A stretch of DNA of 64,000 nucleotides from Pardosa pseudoannulata (GCA_032207245.1 CM063505.1:180067558-180131557), one strand, 5' to 3'. Counted from the stretch's first letter, positions 37,593 to 50,822 are shown. The notes: a model not told the origin generated them from the sequence alone. Translations and numbers: made by a program.

Positions 37593-39839
37593 AGATCACT
37601 TGCTGAATCTCTGTCAAAGTTCTAGGGAACCCCAGGTTGAAGACCTCCTGTATAGGCAATTCATGGTGAAAAGAATGTAAAGTTTTGGAGATAATTAAAT
37701 ATTTTATGCATATACATTTTAAAATAATTTGAATCCTGTGGAATAAATTGTACTGTAAAAAGAGGAAGGGAGGCACCATGTAACATTTTTGTTTGGGATG
37801 GCACAGCTTGCTAGAGACAACAGCCTTAGGTATTCCTTTCTTTTAAGTATGGAGTACTGTTTGGTTTTTTGAGTTGAAAAAATCATACACAGTAGAATAA
37901 AATATAGTACATAACATAACATAACATAAAATAAGTTAATTAACTACAAACTTAACACATACCCCTCTAAAAGGAAATTGACAGCTACCGCTACAAGCAG
38001 ATAGATCACTCGTTTACTTTTAGAGAGTCTAAAAAGTATTTGTACAATCGCTACTATAATATAAAAAGCTTCATTACAAAAAACTATGAAAGAAAAATTT
38101 AAATTAAGAAAATAGACATTTACGATGGATCACATTTTACTGTTCCCATGCTAAATGTTCATTGTAAGTTAAGGGAAAAACATATAGAGTATTTGTGCTT
38201 TTCTTACTTTGGGCCTTGTATTTTAAATACTTTTTTAGTACTCTTAAACCTTGTTTTAAATTTTAAATATTGCAGCAACAGTTGTAATTGTTTTGTATTT
38301 TACAATATAATATAAAGCATATAGAAAAGTCTGTTTGAACTGTCATTTTTTTAACTAAAAATTTTTAAAAATCCATATAATCCTTTCAAATATTTTGTTG
38401 AAAAATTCAAATATTTTTTCAGGCTTGGAAAAACAAGCTGAGTTTTTCATAAGAATGTGCATGCATTTTTAGATACATCTAAATTGTACCTTATAAAATT
38501 CTTTGTTGACACTTATAGCGAAAAACAATTGAAATTTAGTTTTGTGTATGTTAATACGTTAAAAAGAGGGAGAGACAGAGAGAGAATGAAAACACTTTGT
38601 TTATTCCATGCTCAGTTTTGTTTTATATAATTAAATTTATTACTTGTCTAAAATACCAAAAAAAAAAAAAGTTTTAGAATTTTAAAATATGGAATGTACA
38701 GAAAAAACAGGCATGATAGAAGATGAATTAAGTTTTTATTTGTCAAAGAAATAATGTATAATAATTTTTCATGTAATAAAGTAAATACTTTTTTTTTTTT
38801 GAATTATTCAAGCTACAAATTTCAAAATTTGCATTCATGTATAAAGATTACAATCATAATGGAGAAAATAATAACAACAATAATAGATTTTATATTCTAC
38901 CATATTCGGGGTACCATGAACTTTAAATTTTATAAAAATGTCATAACTTACAGATATGTTTACATTAATACAAGTTTATTTATTCAGATTGGTTCTAATG
39001 GTAATTCTGTTACAAGCTCTAATATCCCATTAGAAACTGCTTATTTTCGTGTTGGCATTTCTATTGCATAAATTTACTACGAAATCGGAAGCAACTGTAC
39101 AATTTTTTCAGAATTTTATATACTTTAAATCTAAATTTGATTCTGTGAAAACTATGGAAGAAGATTTAGTGAAAACAGATTGAAGGTAAGCAAAAATATT
39201 CCATTTTTTAAAATGTGTCCAAGAATTGTGATTAAATAAAGCAGCACTGATGAGAAAATTAGTTTCATGAATGTATAAGGGGATTGTAATAGAGCCTATA
39301 TAAAAAATAATAAGATAAATAATGAGAACTTCATTTTCTAAGGAAAAATAACCAAGCATTTTAAAAGATAAATAGGAGTGCTGATTTTAGTTTTCGAGGT
39401 CTTAAAAAAACACTCAATGCTCTCAAAATAAATTTACCAAAGAAGATGAAGAAAATAAAAAAATTCTAATCGAGAAACTTTCCTCAGATAAATTATTTCA
39501 TTAAAAGAATCCATTTTTTCTCTTGTTATATTTTGATTTTTTTTTATTTAAACTTCCTATGGCTTTGCCTAAGAATCTATAGAGAAACGTAAACATCAAA
39601 ATCTGACAGCTCAATGTTAAACGTATAAAAAGTATTTAAGCTTAATCTTAATGATAGTCGTGAAAATTATTCTTTACACATAAAATTATTTAATTTTTAA
39701 AGAAATTATTTAAATGGAATAACTTACAAAATAACATTAAAATCGACAAAAAAAAAATTAAAGCTGAATGTGAAAGGAACAAGATGGGCCACAGAGTGGA
39801 TTACTAGCAGTAAATAAAAAGAAAGCGATAAACAGCCAA
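37593..39839. other. Gene-free AT-rich DNA
   Basis: No exon or known repeat. An open frame at 38754-39071 (105 codons, Ile/Tyr/Phe/Asn-rich) has the composition of translated AT-rich noncoding DNA. Confidence 0.4.
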
Positions 39840-40340
39840 ATATAACAACCCTCTGATTTCATCAATTTTCTGCCAATGAGCGGCTTGCGCTCGTAGCGCC
39901 GCGCCGCTGTGGCGGAAAGGTTTGACTGCTGCGTGACTGAGCGATAACAGTGTGCTTTCGACGACGAGAACAGGTTCTTTTTTACTTTTATTTTTTCATT
40001 CTTGGAGGAGAGAGTGGTGTAGGGGGGATGGACGGCACTCGAACGAAAACGGTTTCATCCAAACACACCCTCGTGTAGCCAAAGAAGGACCATTAGCGCC
40101 TGCCACCATGTTCTTTTTTCGAAGTGATTAGATAGTCCTTTCTCTGTTTGGGTGAAAATAATTGGAAAGTGACAGTTACTCGCTCTGAAAAATGCAGGCG
40201 CAACGATCTTCGTAGATAACACTGAGCACGAGAGTTTTTATTAGTCAATCAATTACTCCGGAGTTCGAGTGTTTCAAAACAGTAACGTCGATTTTGTTCT
40301 TTTTCTTCCGAGAGATGGAATCCCTCCAGTATCTGACGAA
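39840..40340. promoter_or_regulatory. CpG-bearing patch with CCAAT box, promoter candidate
   Basis: One of the most GC-rich spots in the window. A CCAAT box (39873-39877, in tgccaatgag) is followed by gcgctcgtagcgccgcgccg and a run of CpGs to about 39970. Further CpG-bearing, non-repetitive sequence runs to about 40340. It could be the promoter and untranslated first exon of an unseen gene or of an alternative pan transcript. No open frame with splice sites is convincing. Confidence 0.4.
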
Positions 40341-40579
40341 AGCGTAATTACGGACCAATTTTGGTTAATACATTGCAGCCCACCAGGCTTGGTCGGGTCT
40401 TCACGGCATGGGTTTCTTGATTCAGGTTTTATTTTGATTAGATAGGGTACATTTTCTTTCGTTCTTTCTGTAGACTAAATAATGGAAAATAGTATGGAAA
40501 TCGCTAATCATCGTCGATCTAAGAAATTAAGTATCGACATATACACAACCGGATTTTGGTAGATAGATGCATTTTTTAC

Positions 40580-41004
40580 CAGGACCGTAGCCAGAAATTG
40601 TTTTCGGGGGGCGGGAACCAAAGAGGAAAAACTTTTTTTTTTTAATTTGTGAATGATATTTCAGTAAAACAAAATTAAGGTATAAACGCGTGGATGATGT
40701 ATGACAATTATCTACTTTTAACTCAAATAATTAAAGAGATTTTATGACAAGCGAGAAAAATCATAAACGGGAAAAGGCAAAAACTAACAAGAAATGACAA
40801 ATATAGCAGGATATAGAAAAACTTTTCGGCTAGTGGCTCGGCAAAAATTTATAGTCGAAGTGATTTTTTTTAGGAACATATTCTTATACAGCTTGGCAAA
40901 TCGCACCTACACACACATGATTCTTTTTTTTTCCCCGAAATGGTTGTTTAGAAATTTGGTGTGGGGTGGACTGGTCCCCCAAATCCCCCTCTTTTACGGC
41001 TTTG
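40580..41004. mobile_element. hAT-like MITE
   Basis: Left end caggaccgtagccagaaatt followed by ttcggggggcgg; right end aatccccctcttttacggctttg. The ends are inverted relatives. Flanks are ttttttac (40572-40579) and ctttttac (41005-41012), an 8-bp duplication with one mismatch. Non-coding interior of 425 bp in total. Confidence 0.72.
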
Positions 41005-41012
41005 CTTTTTAC

Positions 41013-41579
41013 AATATGTCATAAAAGCAAAAAGTTCATATTTACCTTATGAAAGTATTTTAATAAATAATGAAATAAATATTATTAATTTATTATTTTA
41101 ATTATTTTCAAAAAATTAATAAATAATAATTTAATAATTTATTACAGGGATCATAGTGGCTATATCATCAATTATAGTACAAAATAAAAGCAAGGGTACA
41201 AAAATTAAGGAAAAACAATATTTCTTGTATCCGTATTTCAAAAGTTTTTAATTTTTTTATCATAATTTATAATATTTCCTTAGTAAATTAATTTGTCGAA
41301 TATTTTTTATTATTACTGCAAATGCTTTAAAAAAAAATTCCTTCTATTTCTGAAAATTAACACACTTTCTTACTTGGTGGGGATGAGGTTGTTATCACTT
41401 GCATAAGACAATGAAGACGTTTTGGATGTGAAGTAAGTAATTACCAATTTAATCAAAATACTGTATTTAACTATATATAACGCGCACCCCACTTTTAATA
41501 CCCTTCATATAATAGAAAAAAAGCGTAAACTTATATCTTGTTTACAATACAAACCGAGAATTTGACTCAGAAAATTAGA
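41013..41579. other. Gene-free AT-rich DNA
   Basis: Includes self-similar attattaatttattatt tracts at 41070-41145. Nothing else recognised. Confidence 0.4.
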
Positions 41580-41735
41580 CAGATATGGTTTACTGTTTTT
41601 TTTACACGAGAGATAATGAGACCGGGACCTATTGTTTAACACAGATTCCGATCGCTACGAACATCCACACAGCGGGATTTGAACCCGTGGATTCTCATAC
41701 CTGAGAGCAGCGCAATACCATTCGGATATAAGCTG
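41580..41735 (-). repeat. tRNA-derived SINE (family 1)
   Basis: Plus-strand view: atggtttactgttttttttac, then gataatgagaccgggaccta, gattccgatcgctacgaaca and the B-box complement gggatttgaacccgtgg. It ends near taccattcggatataagc. The 3' tail is missing. Confidence 0.8.
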
Positions 41736-42934
41736 AAGCCAAAAAGCTACAAGCTTTAGTCTTGTGATTAAGGTTGCAAAGGTCACTGCCTAACATATTA
41801 ATTTCTTTATTTAATTAGAAAATGCCATTGAATTATTAATTGTTCATTAACAAAGAAATAGTAAAGCCGAGACATTTACAGCCTAAATCAACTTGATAAT
41901 GTAGATCCTACTGTAATTAAGTAAAGATACTTCTTTTCTTAGTATATCAGCTTTTCTTGTATAATAAAATATAGCGACTGAAGTTGATTTGTAGCCCGAA
42001 CTCCAAGATTTTAAGCACAGATGGCCGGCTCCAACCGTTGTGATATCTCGTTAGTCAGGTGATTAGTCATCTCCCGTGGTTCTTTAAATGGACTATTCCT
42101 GGTTGCAAGTGTGTCTTAGGCTCAATAGGTCACCCGTCTCCGATAATAGATGAATAATGACTCTGACATTCATTACCAAAGGAGAAAAGCAAATTTGTCA
42201 CACCTGTTAACCCTTTACTACCGAAACATGATTTATCTAAAGGTAAGTATTTGCTAGCAGGCTCACTTTTTGATCTAAAAGATAAATTTCTTTCAATATT
42301 TACTTTTATTTCTCATTCTATTGTTTTTTTAAACGGAATCGTATATTTTATTCTAAAGCTAATAAATTACTATAATGTAGTTCTTTTTTTAAACAAACAA
42401 AAACAGATCAGAGGCTTTAAAATTGCGGCAAAATATCTCAGGATCAAGTTAAAAATGATTTATCAATATATAATAAGTTAGTTTTAAACGGTTAAATAGT
42501 TTTAAAATGTTACTGATCCATTCTTAATACTGTTTCAAAATGTTGCTTTAGATTTTTAGCGTCACAGTTTTAAAAAATTGTCAATAAAATTCCTGAAAGT
42601 GGTACATTATATCACATGAGATTATAACCGAAATGAAATTAAAATCTCTGCTCTGATATACACGAAACATAACGTTTGCGTGGAAAATAGTCATGGACTG
42701 TTTGTATACAACATTTTATACAAGGTTATAATAGCTTGCTATCTTTGGAATTAAGTATAAACTCTGAAACGATTAAATGTTTCTAAATAAGTTAGTGATA
42801 AGTTACTGAGAATTAAATCTGAACTAAGAGTTCGTACCACAAAAAAAGTCTGAATTACACATTTCTTAACTGTTTTTTTAAATAAAGAATTTTACGTCAA
42901 AGTTACTTCTGAATTACACTGCTGTTTTCTTGAA
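41736..42934. other. Gene-free AT-rich DNA
   Basis: Nothing recognised. Confidence 0.4.
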
Positions 42935-43110
42935 ACCTTTTCTTCTATACAAGCACAACAAACCTTTGCAGGCCTTGGCTGCCTCAACCACATGCTACCT
43001 CCAGTGTCTTCTATCATTAGCGGCTCCTCTCCAATTTCTGATTTTTAAAGTATTTATATCTTTTCCCCATCATCCAACCATCTAGTCTGTTATCTTCATT
43101 TAGCCCGGGA
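42935..43110 (-). pseudogene. LINE C-terminal fragment
   Basis: Minus-strand frames read RNWRGAANDRRHWR near 43000-43045 and HVVEAAKACKGLL near 42960-43000, with L-x-I before them. This is the C-terminal tail typical of one class of non-LTR retrotransposon polyproteins and parallels GIKDWKRVALDRVSWRK, then AVEAAKACN, at 54880-54960. A short, dead fragment. Confidence 0.65.
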
Positions 43111-46100
43111 TCCCTCAGGTTTTTTAAATGTTAAGATTTTTGTGGGATTATTATCTTAATTGGTTACTACAGATGATTTATGTAATCTGTGACTATCTAT
43201 AAAGCCTGTACAATAATTCAAAATTATATCTGGCTCTCCAACGTCCTTTTTCTTGCACTGGAACAAAGATAGCTCTGAGGAACCTTCTCTAACATACGTA
43301 ATAAAAACCGTAAAAATTTTGTGTAGAATGTTTAGAATTCAGTTCCCTAGGGTGGTAGTTTTTTACTTTTGCAAGGAGCGGTTCAAAGGCTACCATGGGG
43401 AACCTGGAATCAGATAAGGTACTGATGTTACCAGTAGCAAACCAAAGTCAGAACAATGCAACAGAGTTACTGAGTACATGACGACTTTGTAAAGAAACGG
43501 TGTTGAACCGATCTTCCATTCATTCATACTGTGATATCTGTAAAAAAATGTACACTCTCTTGTAAAAATTACTAAATATATTTAGAAAATATTAATTTGA
43601 AAATCTAAAATGAGTTGCACCAGTTTAGATTTGTAATACGGAATAAAAGTATTGCTTTTATCAATTTATAAGATTATTTGCTTGTACCAACAACTTGTAA
43701 CCACCGAAAAAGAAATGTGTTACTTTATTCGTACTTAGTTTCGAAATCTTGAAACATCATCGTAAATTCTTTAACTTGAACAATGGTCGATCAGTGTTGT
43801 AGAATATATGAAAATGTTTGAGAAAATACGGAAATAATTTTATATGTACACAAACTACCATTTATGTAAGTCCAAAAACAGTTATCATAAGACCGTTTTA
43901 AATCCCTTTCAGTCATACTTTTCTAAACGGTGAAGGAAGCCATTTAAACCTCCTGTCTCATCAGGGGTTAAAGATAAACATCCGAAATAAACTTTCATTG
44001 GCCACAGCTACTTATTAACAGAGTATTGTTATTCACTCAGCACCATCAGGGTATTTGACTATTACGCTATTTTCCTCTTTCATATCGTAACCGAGCCGTT
44101 ACGTTCATGTTCCATCAATCTTAACAAGAGTTAGGTAAAAACCTGGCACGGCAGCTGTATCTCTAAAGCGTAATATAGTTTGGCGCCACATTTGATTGCA
44201 ATACACAGAATTCGTGTGCTCATGTTAAGTTCATTTCCGAAATGGTTCATCCCAAGAACATACTTGCTCTCCTTTCCTACACTTTGTAAATTTCCTTAAT
44301 TGTGGAAAATTAGATAGAAAGCCCTTATCTGTTGTCTCCTGAATTCCCATTGTCTCAGATTATATGTCTTCCTCCCTTAACCATCCTTTTCCTCTTCCAT
44401 TGAGACAAACCACCAAACTAATCGAATGTCAGGGATGTACCCAAAAAGGATCTCTCCACAATATTTTTTTTATCTCGTTTTCGGTGTTTACTCAATGAGC
44501 TACGCTCGGAGGATTTTCACCTGTATTTGAAAGATATCCGATGCTGGTGATAAGAGGCTATTTCTTCTCAAATTTGTACTTTATTTCTGAGATATGACTG
44601 ACGTTAATTCGCTTACTTTAAATTCGTTTAATAAAGCTCCAGAGTTGTGGACAGTAACGCAGCCCTAATGTTTGAGAGAGCTACTAGTATCAGTACTGTA
44701 CATTTAGGTGAGAACCGTCCAGCTTTGGAGAATTCAAGGTTTAAGTACCCAAAACTAGAAAAAAGAAATGAATACTTCTCTTAAATGTAGTCTGTTTCCA
44801 AGTTGCTCCTGTTGTACGTTCACTTACATAGTCGCTGCAAATTTTGAGAATTATGTTGGTAAAAATCTACTGATAAAGCTAGACTATACGTATTACTGCA
44901 GTACTTACTTTTTACTCTAAGATTTACACTTCAATTTGTTCATATAATACATTAAAAATGAAGTACCGTATATTATTATTACTGACTATATTATTACTGG
45001 TTAAGTCGTTGATTAGTTTCTCTTTAGTTCTATTTGCAAAAAACTAACGTAACTAAAGGTCACGTATTTGTATATTACCAACAAGGTAAACAATTATCCC
45101 CATAAAAAAACAGTTTAACAATTAAAAATTTCTATTTTATATTATCTTAACTGTACACTTAATCTTAACGCATGGGAGGGGTTTGAGTTAATTTAGCTCT
45201 CCACATTGACAGTGTTACCTATTACTCACATTTACTAGTGCTATATATTTTATGTCATCCTTCTTTATATATGCTCACTTAAAAAATTTGATAATTCATT
45301 TCTTATATAATTACACAAGATTATACAAGAAATGAAAGGATATTTAGCAAGAGTACCTTAATTCTGCCATTCTTCAATGAGCCCGTTTCCTCTGGCAAAA
45401 ATTAGACCTAATTTACGTAAGCACAGATTAAAAAGAGAGAGAGAGAAAGCCCTGTACAGAAATGGAAATCGGTGCCCCTCACCCTCCCAGGTCTTATAGT
45501 GGCATTCGAATAATACTTTTGAGCTACGGTAGCAATGGCAAAAGCAGCAATGTTTATGGTGGTTAGGGTATGTAAAATAGGTCGCTATGTTCTCCAAGTC
45601 CCAAAATGATACTTCTGGAGGTGGCATTTCATGCCTAGGAACCTTCTTAGTCCCTGCTTCTAAATCGCGAGGACCCACTTTTAGAAATCTAACCTCTGGC
45701 AATCAACTTTCCATGAGAAGTCATATGACTTCTAAAATGGACACGAAACCAAGCAACCAGCCATCAATACTTTTTGAAGATTAATGGCATTTGTTCAATA
45801 ACTGTCTACAATATAAAACGAGCATGGTTCACATTAAAATAGTTACAGTGATATATTCGAATATACCAATGCAACAAATATTATACCGGACACAACGAGA
45901 AGGTAGTACTTAAGTACAACTCGTTATTCAATTAATGGTTACTTCTCACTGTTGAATACAATTTGCTCGTAAATTTAGTTATTCAGTCAAATTTCATTAG
46001 ATAGAAAATTATTTAATTTTTTTAACCAACTTTTCGTATTTTATATTGAAATATATAAACAAATATATAAATAGAAATATATAAATAACAACCATAAGAT

Positions 46101-47192
46101 TTTTGTAAACAAAAATATATTTTTTAGTGGATAAATTTATAATAGTATCGTAAATATAAAAAATTAAATAGAAATAGTAGTATACAGTTTTAATTTTTTC
46201 CCGTTCTGTGGTTCCGCATCGACTGATGTAAAAACTAGTTTTTATTTGTCTAAATTTTTCCAGAATCTATGTAGTAGACAAGAACTTTCGGCTTCGTTTT
46301 CCTGTATATACCGTTATTTTTGTACCCACAAAAAACCATGTTGTTACACTAACCCGTGCTAGTACGTGGCCCATCGTCAGAAAACATACTAGTACGTGTC
46401 ACGCATACAATGAGTTAATATTTAATGATTTTTTATGTTTTTAAAAGGTAATATTTTAGAAGTTGTATAATCTTCCCTTTACTAGAGAATTGGAGGATTG
46501 TATCTTCCATTCAAATAAAATAAATTTAAATGAAATGCAGAAAAAAGTGTATATATTTTAAAATTCGTTTGAGGAAATCATGTGATATCCATATCCTATT
46601 TTTTTCTAATGCATATTCCTCCTGTAATGAAAGTTTAATTTAAAAAAATTTCACACTTCCATCACATTATAAAAATTAGTGTATGATTCTTCAAAGGGTG
46701 TAAAACTAGATTCCAGGATAAATTTAGAGATAAAAAACAAAATATTGTTAAACAACAGCGCAAATATAGTTCTTGAATAGATAAATAAAATCTCCTCTGG
46801 AGTGATCGCCAGATTTTTATCAGTTTAAGAAGTCGCGCCAGATATTGAGACACGATTATCAGCATAAATCTTATTAAATTCTGATTCATTCTTAAGGTTA
46901 AATGATCGTATGCGACTTCGTTCAAAGTCATATATCTGCATTCTAAAATTAAAAAAGGTAAAATGTGTTTGTGTAGTAACCACAGATAGAAAGTGTCAAC
47001 ACTCAAGGAAAGATTTTGTGAAAAAGTTTATCCTTTCAAAGAAGCAGTGCTTGGAAATTAATAGTCTTTAAGATTATATTTTAATCAGCATGTCTCGGTC
47101 TAATTAACAATCATGTAGCAAAAAATTTACTAAAGAGATCCAAACAAATTTCTTATTCCGTAATATCACATTGCGCCATGCTTTGAGGCATG
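43111..47192. other. Gene-free stretch
   Basis: Mostly AT-rich. Mixed-composition patches lie at 43950-44520 and 45360-45780. The second has open frames on both strands (45358-45702 minus, 114 codons; 45587-45784 plus) and an 18-bp palindrome agaagtcatatgacttct at 45716-45733. I recognise no domain in either frame. Confidence 0.4.
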
Positions 47193-47550
47193 TCATTGTT
47201 GTTACTAATGCCACTTGGATGAGCCAAGTTCGTAAGCTGGAGGCTACTCGATTTAAAGGCGAAGGGTAGCCCCTTTCGTTTTGAAGAGTACCGTTAAAGT
47301 AGAAAACACCTTTCAGCTGAAAGTGAGTCCTCGTAGCTTAAAATCAGGGGGTAATCCCCCTCCCCGTTAACTTGTCTGTCACTTTCAGAGGCATCGTTTG
47401 AAATTCGAGAACATTGAAACTACGACCCTATTTTATGTAACCTAGCTATCTTTAGCGAACATGAAGGTCTTTGACAGCTTCTAAATTCGCACCCCTTCGG
47501 CTATGAGTTCGACGTATTTGACGTCTGAGCTACCACAGCTCTTTCAAGAT
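47193..47550 (-). repeat. tRNA-derived SINE, family 2, copy 2
   Basis: Minus-strand head gagctgtggtagctcagacg has an A-box match. An anticodon-arm-like gtcgaactcatagccgaagg and an eroded B box gtgcgaatttag follow. The plus-strand view ends in ttgttgttactaatgccac, parallel to the tail of the 31423 copy. Diverged from copy 1, especially in the tRNA-like head. Confidence 0.65.
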
Positions 47551-47637
47551 ATATCAAACAGGCATTAAATAACAAACTGTTTCATTTCCAGCCTTCGGTC
47601 TGGGAATGCATAAGTACGGATGTTACATTGTCTTTTG

Positions 47638-47803
47638 GTTGGGTGATTAGTGGGAGGCTCTACGTTCTACTATTTTGCTACAAAAGGTCTAATGAGACAG
47701 GGACTGATTCCGAACAGCTAAGAACATGCATACCATGGGATACGAACTCCGCTACTAAAAAGTAGTTCCCAAGGCCTACCCGTTCAACCATCGTTCGGCC
47801 TTT
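47638..47803 (-). repeat. tRNA-derived SINE (family 1)
   Basis: Plus-strand view: gattagtgggaggctctacg, then tactattttgctacaaaagg, gattccgaacagctaagaac and ccatgggatacgaactccgc. It ends cgttcaaccatcgttcggcc. Confidence 0.8.
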
Positions 47804-48850
47804 GTCTTTTGAAAACTATTCTACGCGCTATTTTAATTGCAATGAACTATTTAGTATACAAATGATGTATTTAACATATTGGGCGATTTATCCTTGTATT
47901 CGGCATTTGGAAAAGTACCCGTTTCTTATTATAATCCCACTTCCCTGATACTTTCCTAAAATAAAACTGAAATTACAACTCCAGCCACCACTGTTGAGTC
48001 ACAAGAATAAAGCCTCAGATTAAGGAGTACCAAAAATTCGGCGATAGTTACGAATAACTTAACATGCCATCTAAACTTTCATTTAAGAAGCTGATTAGAC
48101 AGAATTTTCATTATACTTCCCTTTAAATGTTTTCTCTTTTATTTATTTACATCTATTGCAAAATGCACACTGAGCAACTTAATTTTTAATTACTGTTTAG
48201 AAATTACGAATTAGCTAATTTATTGATTTTTACGGGGTAAAATACAATATCATATGTTGTCGACTGGCACTGTTAATATCTGATATACTGTCGTATCGAG
48301 TGAGACGATGGATGAATAAAATGTCGAAGCCAAAGTTGTTTGAATTCTGACAGTGACCATCTGATAATATGAAAGATTACCTGTCTAAAATTTGGTGACT
48401 CTAAAACAAAGTATGTGGATTTGTATGAAAATCAAACGCACTAGCGGTATAATATACAGTGGCTTCTTACTTTCTTGCCTCTCATTTATGAGACTCTCTT
48501 AATTGTGTCTCTTTTTTAATACATATGGGTAATAATGCTAAATTTCTCTCAGTTATACGATTTTTAGTTATACGGGTCTCTCGCTTGTATGTCGCTCTTT
48601 TGACTTAAAAATACAATTTCCTCTCATCTGAACGACAACTACATGGTCCAACGTATATTTATAGATTTCTTAAGATCAGTCACTTATCGATAAACGTTTC
48701 CTGTAATATCTATTACTTGAAAATAAATGGATTTATAAATCAATATATTAGAATGCTTCATAAAAAATGAAATTGAGAGGAAGACATATTAAATTTCACC
48801 GTTTGCATTTTTTTATGCTTCTTAAAGATATATAAAAAATACATGTGTGG

Positions 48851-49027
48851 TTTGGTTTGGTTTGAAGTTCTATGGTTTACTTTTTGAAATAGGAGAGGTA
48901 ATGAGACCGGGACCTACTGCTTAAAGTCGATTTCGAACGGCTAAGAACATCCATGCCACAGTGGGATTCGAACCCACGAATTTCGGTTCCGAAGGCTAGC
49001 CTCCTATTTATTCGGCCATTGTTTGGC
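48851..49027 (-). repeat. Full-length SINE (family 1) with 14-bp target duplication
   Basis: Flanked by identical aaatacatgtgtgg at 48837-48850 and 49028-49041. The plus-strand view begins with the tail tttggtttggtttgaagttc and passes aatgagaccgggacctactg. It has the B-box complement gggattcgaacccacga at about 48962-48978 and the A-box complement near cggccattgtttggc. About 177 bp; a good reference copy for the family. Confidence 0.92.
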
Positions 49028-49202
49028 AAATACATGTGTGGAATAATTCCTTTGGAATTTTAATGATAACATAGTATATTTTTCATATCTACAAATAAAT
49101 TTTTTAAAATCCGTGTCAATTTTACATGCGATATAGGTATGGCTTATAGTCCCACTGTAACTCCCGAGCCTAATATTAAGCAAAGATACTCTGTTGAAAT
49201 GG

Positions 49203-49385
49203 ACGATCTCTCACTTATATGACCAAATGGGTAGGGTGCTGCTCTTGGTTATGGGAGTTCGTGGGTTTAAATTCCCCAGCAGGCATTGATGTTCGTATCT
49301 ATTCGGAACCAGATTTAAGCAATAGATACCGGTTTCATTAGTCCTCGTGTAGCAAAACAAAAGAACGCAGTGCTCTTAACCAAAC
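49203..49385 (+). repeat. tRNA-derived SINE (family 1)
   Basis: A-box-like tatgaccaaatgggtagggt, B-box-like gggtttaaattcc, then gcattgatgttcgtatctat, aagcaatagataccggtttc and the tail ctcttaaccaaaccaacc. Confidence 0.85.
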
Positions 49386-50731
49386 CAACCTTACGTATAT
49401 GATCTTGAAAATCGTACAAGTGAGAAGTCACTGTGCATATTTACAGTACTACACTGACAGTACCTTGTTGACTCTATAATAGCAACACGGTACTGTGAGT
49501 GTAGAACTAATTTTGTAAAAGAAATGAACTCGTAACTATATTTCTTATGAGTTTAATTTATTTGGTGATGGAGCCAGTGACTCAAATTACTAGTACCAAA
49601 AGCCAGTAGATTACATAAATTTTTTCCCATCGAAATAGATGGAGATGACTTTTTATTCCTTCAGGAGCACTTTGGTTTTCCAAAAGAAAAAAACTTCGAA
49701 AATTTTTATACAAGTGTTTAAATAAGAAGAGTGCAGTTATTAATAACGAATGTTATATAAAAATACTTTAAATTAGAATTCACTGTAATAAACAGGTTTT
49801 TTTAAATTAAAATGCACATTAATTACCTTTTTAGATTAGACAGAAAATATTGATGACAAAGGAGCATATATATATTTTTTAATTTATGTATGTTTTTATT
49901 TAAAAAAATTCTTTAATAAATTATATCATTTACAATTTATAATTCATTATCACTAAGTTAAATGGAAGAGAGAAAAAAATTACTAACTATTAAAAAAAAT
50001 TTTTGTTTTAAAAAGTCCTTTAACTAACCTTTATGGCACTCACTTCACCTCACTTTTATGTCCAAATCTCACTTTTCATTCACTATTGACGAGCAAAAAT
50101 TCCCTTTCACTCCCTACTTATGTGCAAAAATTTACTTTTCACTCGCTATAAATGTTGGAAAACTCACTATTCTCAATTTTTTTAAAAAAATTTAGACCTC
50201 GTTGCAGCCCCGTACATTATGATTATTGTGGATTTTCAATTTAATGAAAAATTAATAACGCTTTCTAATCGTTCCTTGCGTAGCTCTTTCCGGTGCCACC
50301 GGCATATTATGGAATGCACCTTGACCTCGTATCGTAACGTTGTTATGTAAAATACGTAGCATCTGTTTACTTTTAGCACAGAGCTTTGTTAATGGGAAAA
50401 GAAAACAAAGGCGTAGATCAAACACAAGAACAACTGGGAATCGTCGTTATCGTTGTAGCTCACGGCGAATTCCTCTCCGTCAAAACCAGGTGAAATGAAT
50501 TCCCTGCTCTCTTCATTAGTCTAATCCCAGAAGGTGCTATAGGCCGCATCGGAAATGTTTATCTTGCTTTTCAGATAAAGGTACCTTATTTCCTGCTGGG
50601 GAGGTGCCTCCAAGTGCACGTTTTCATTGTGACATCGTTAGAATGGAGATAGTTACGGGAGAGATTTGGAATGACTTATAACAGGGATGTGTAATCTACG
50701 ACGCACCTAAACGTCCCTATCCGGCTCTCAG

Positions 50732-50732
<1 letters not shown>
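49386..50732. other. Gene-free DNA with candidate regulatory patch
   Basis: AT-rich to about 50220. Then 50270-50660 is mixed-composition, CpG-bearing and non-repetitive. It has ACAAAGG (50405-50411) and AGATCAAAC (50415-50423), both TCF-like, plus TGTTTAC (forkhead-like) just upstream. No exon recognised. Confidence 0.4.

Positions 50733-50819
<87 letters not shown>
50733..50819. repeat. (AT)n microsatellite
   Basis: Uninterrupted AT tract of about 43 units. Confidence 0.97.

Positions 50820-50822
<3 letters not shown>

Noticed and set aside
38754..39071. 105-codon plus-strand open frame
   Set aside because: Rich in Ile, Phe, Tyr, Asn and Lys as expected from random AT-rich sequence; no domain.
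45358..45784. Overlapping open frames on both strands, up to 114 codons
   Set aside because: No recognised domain, no convincing splice context, and both strands are open at once, which suggests chance in a less AT-rich patch.
46662..47006. 114-codon minus-strand open frame
   Set aside because: No recognisable motif and no splice context; could be an old transposon scrap, but nothing supports it.
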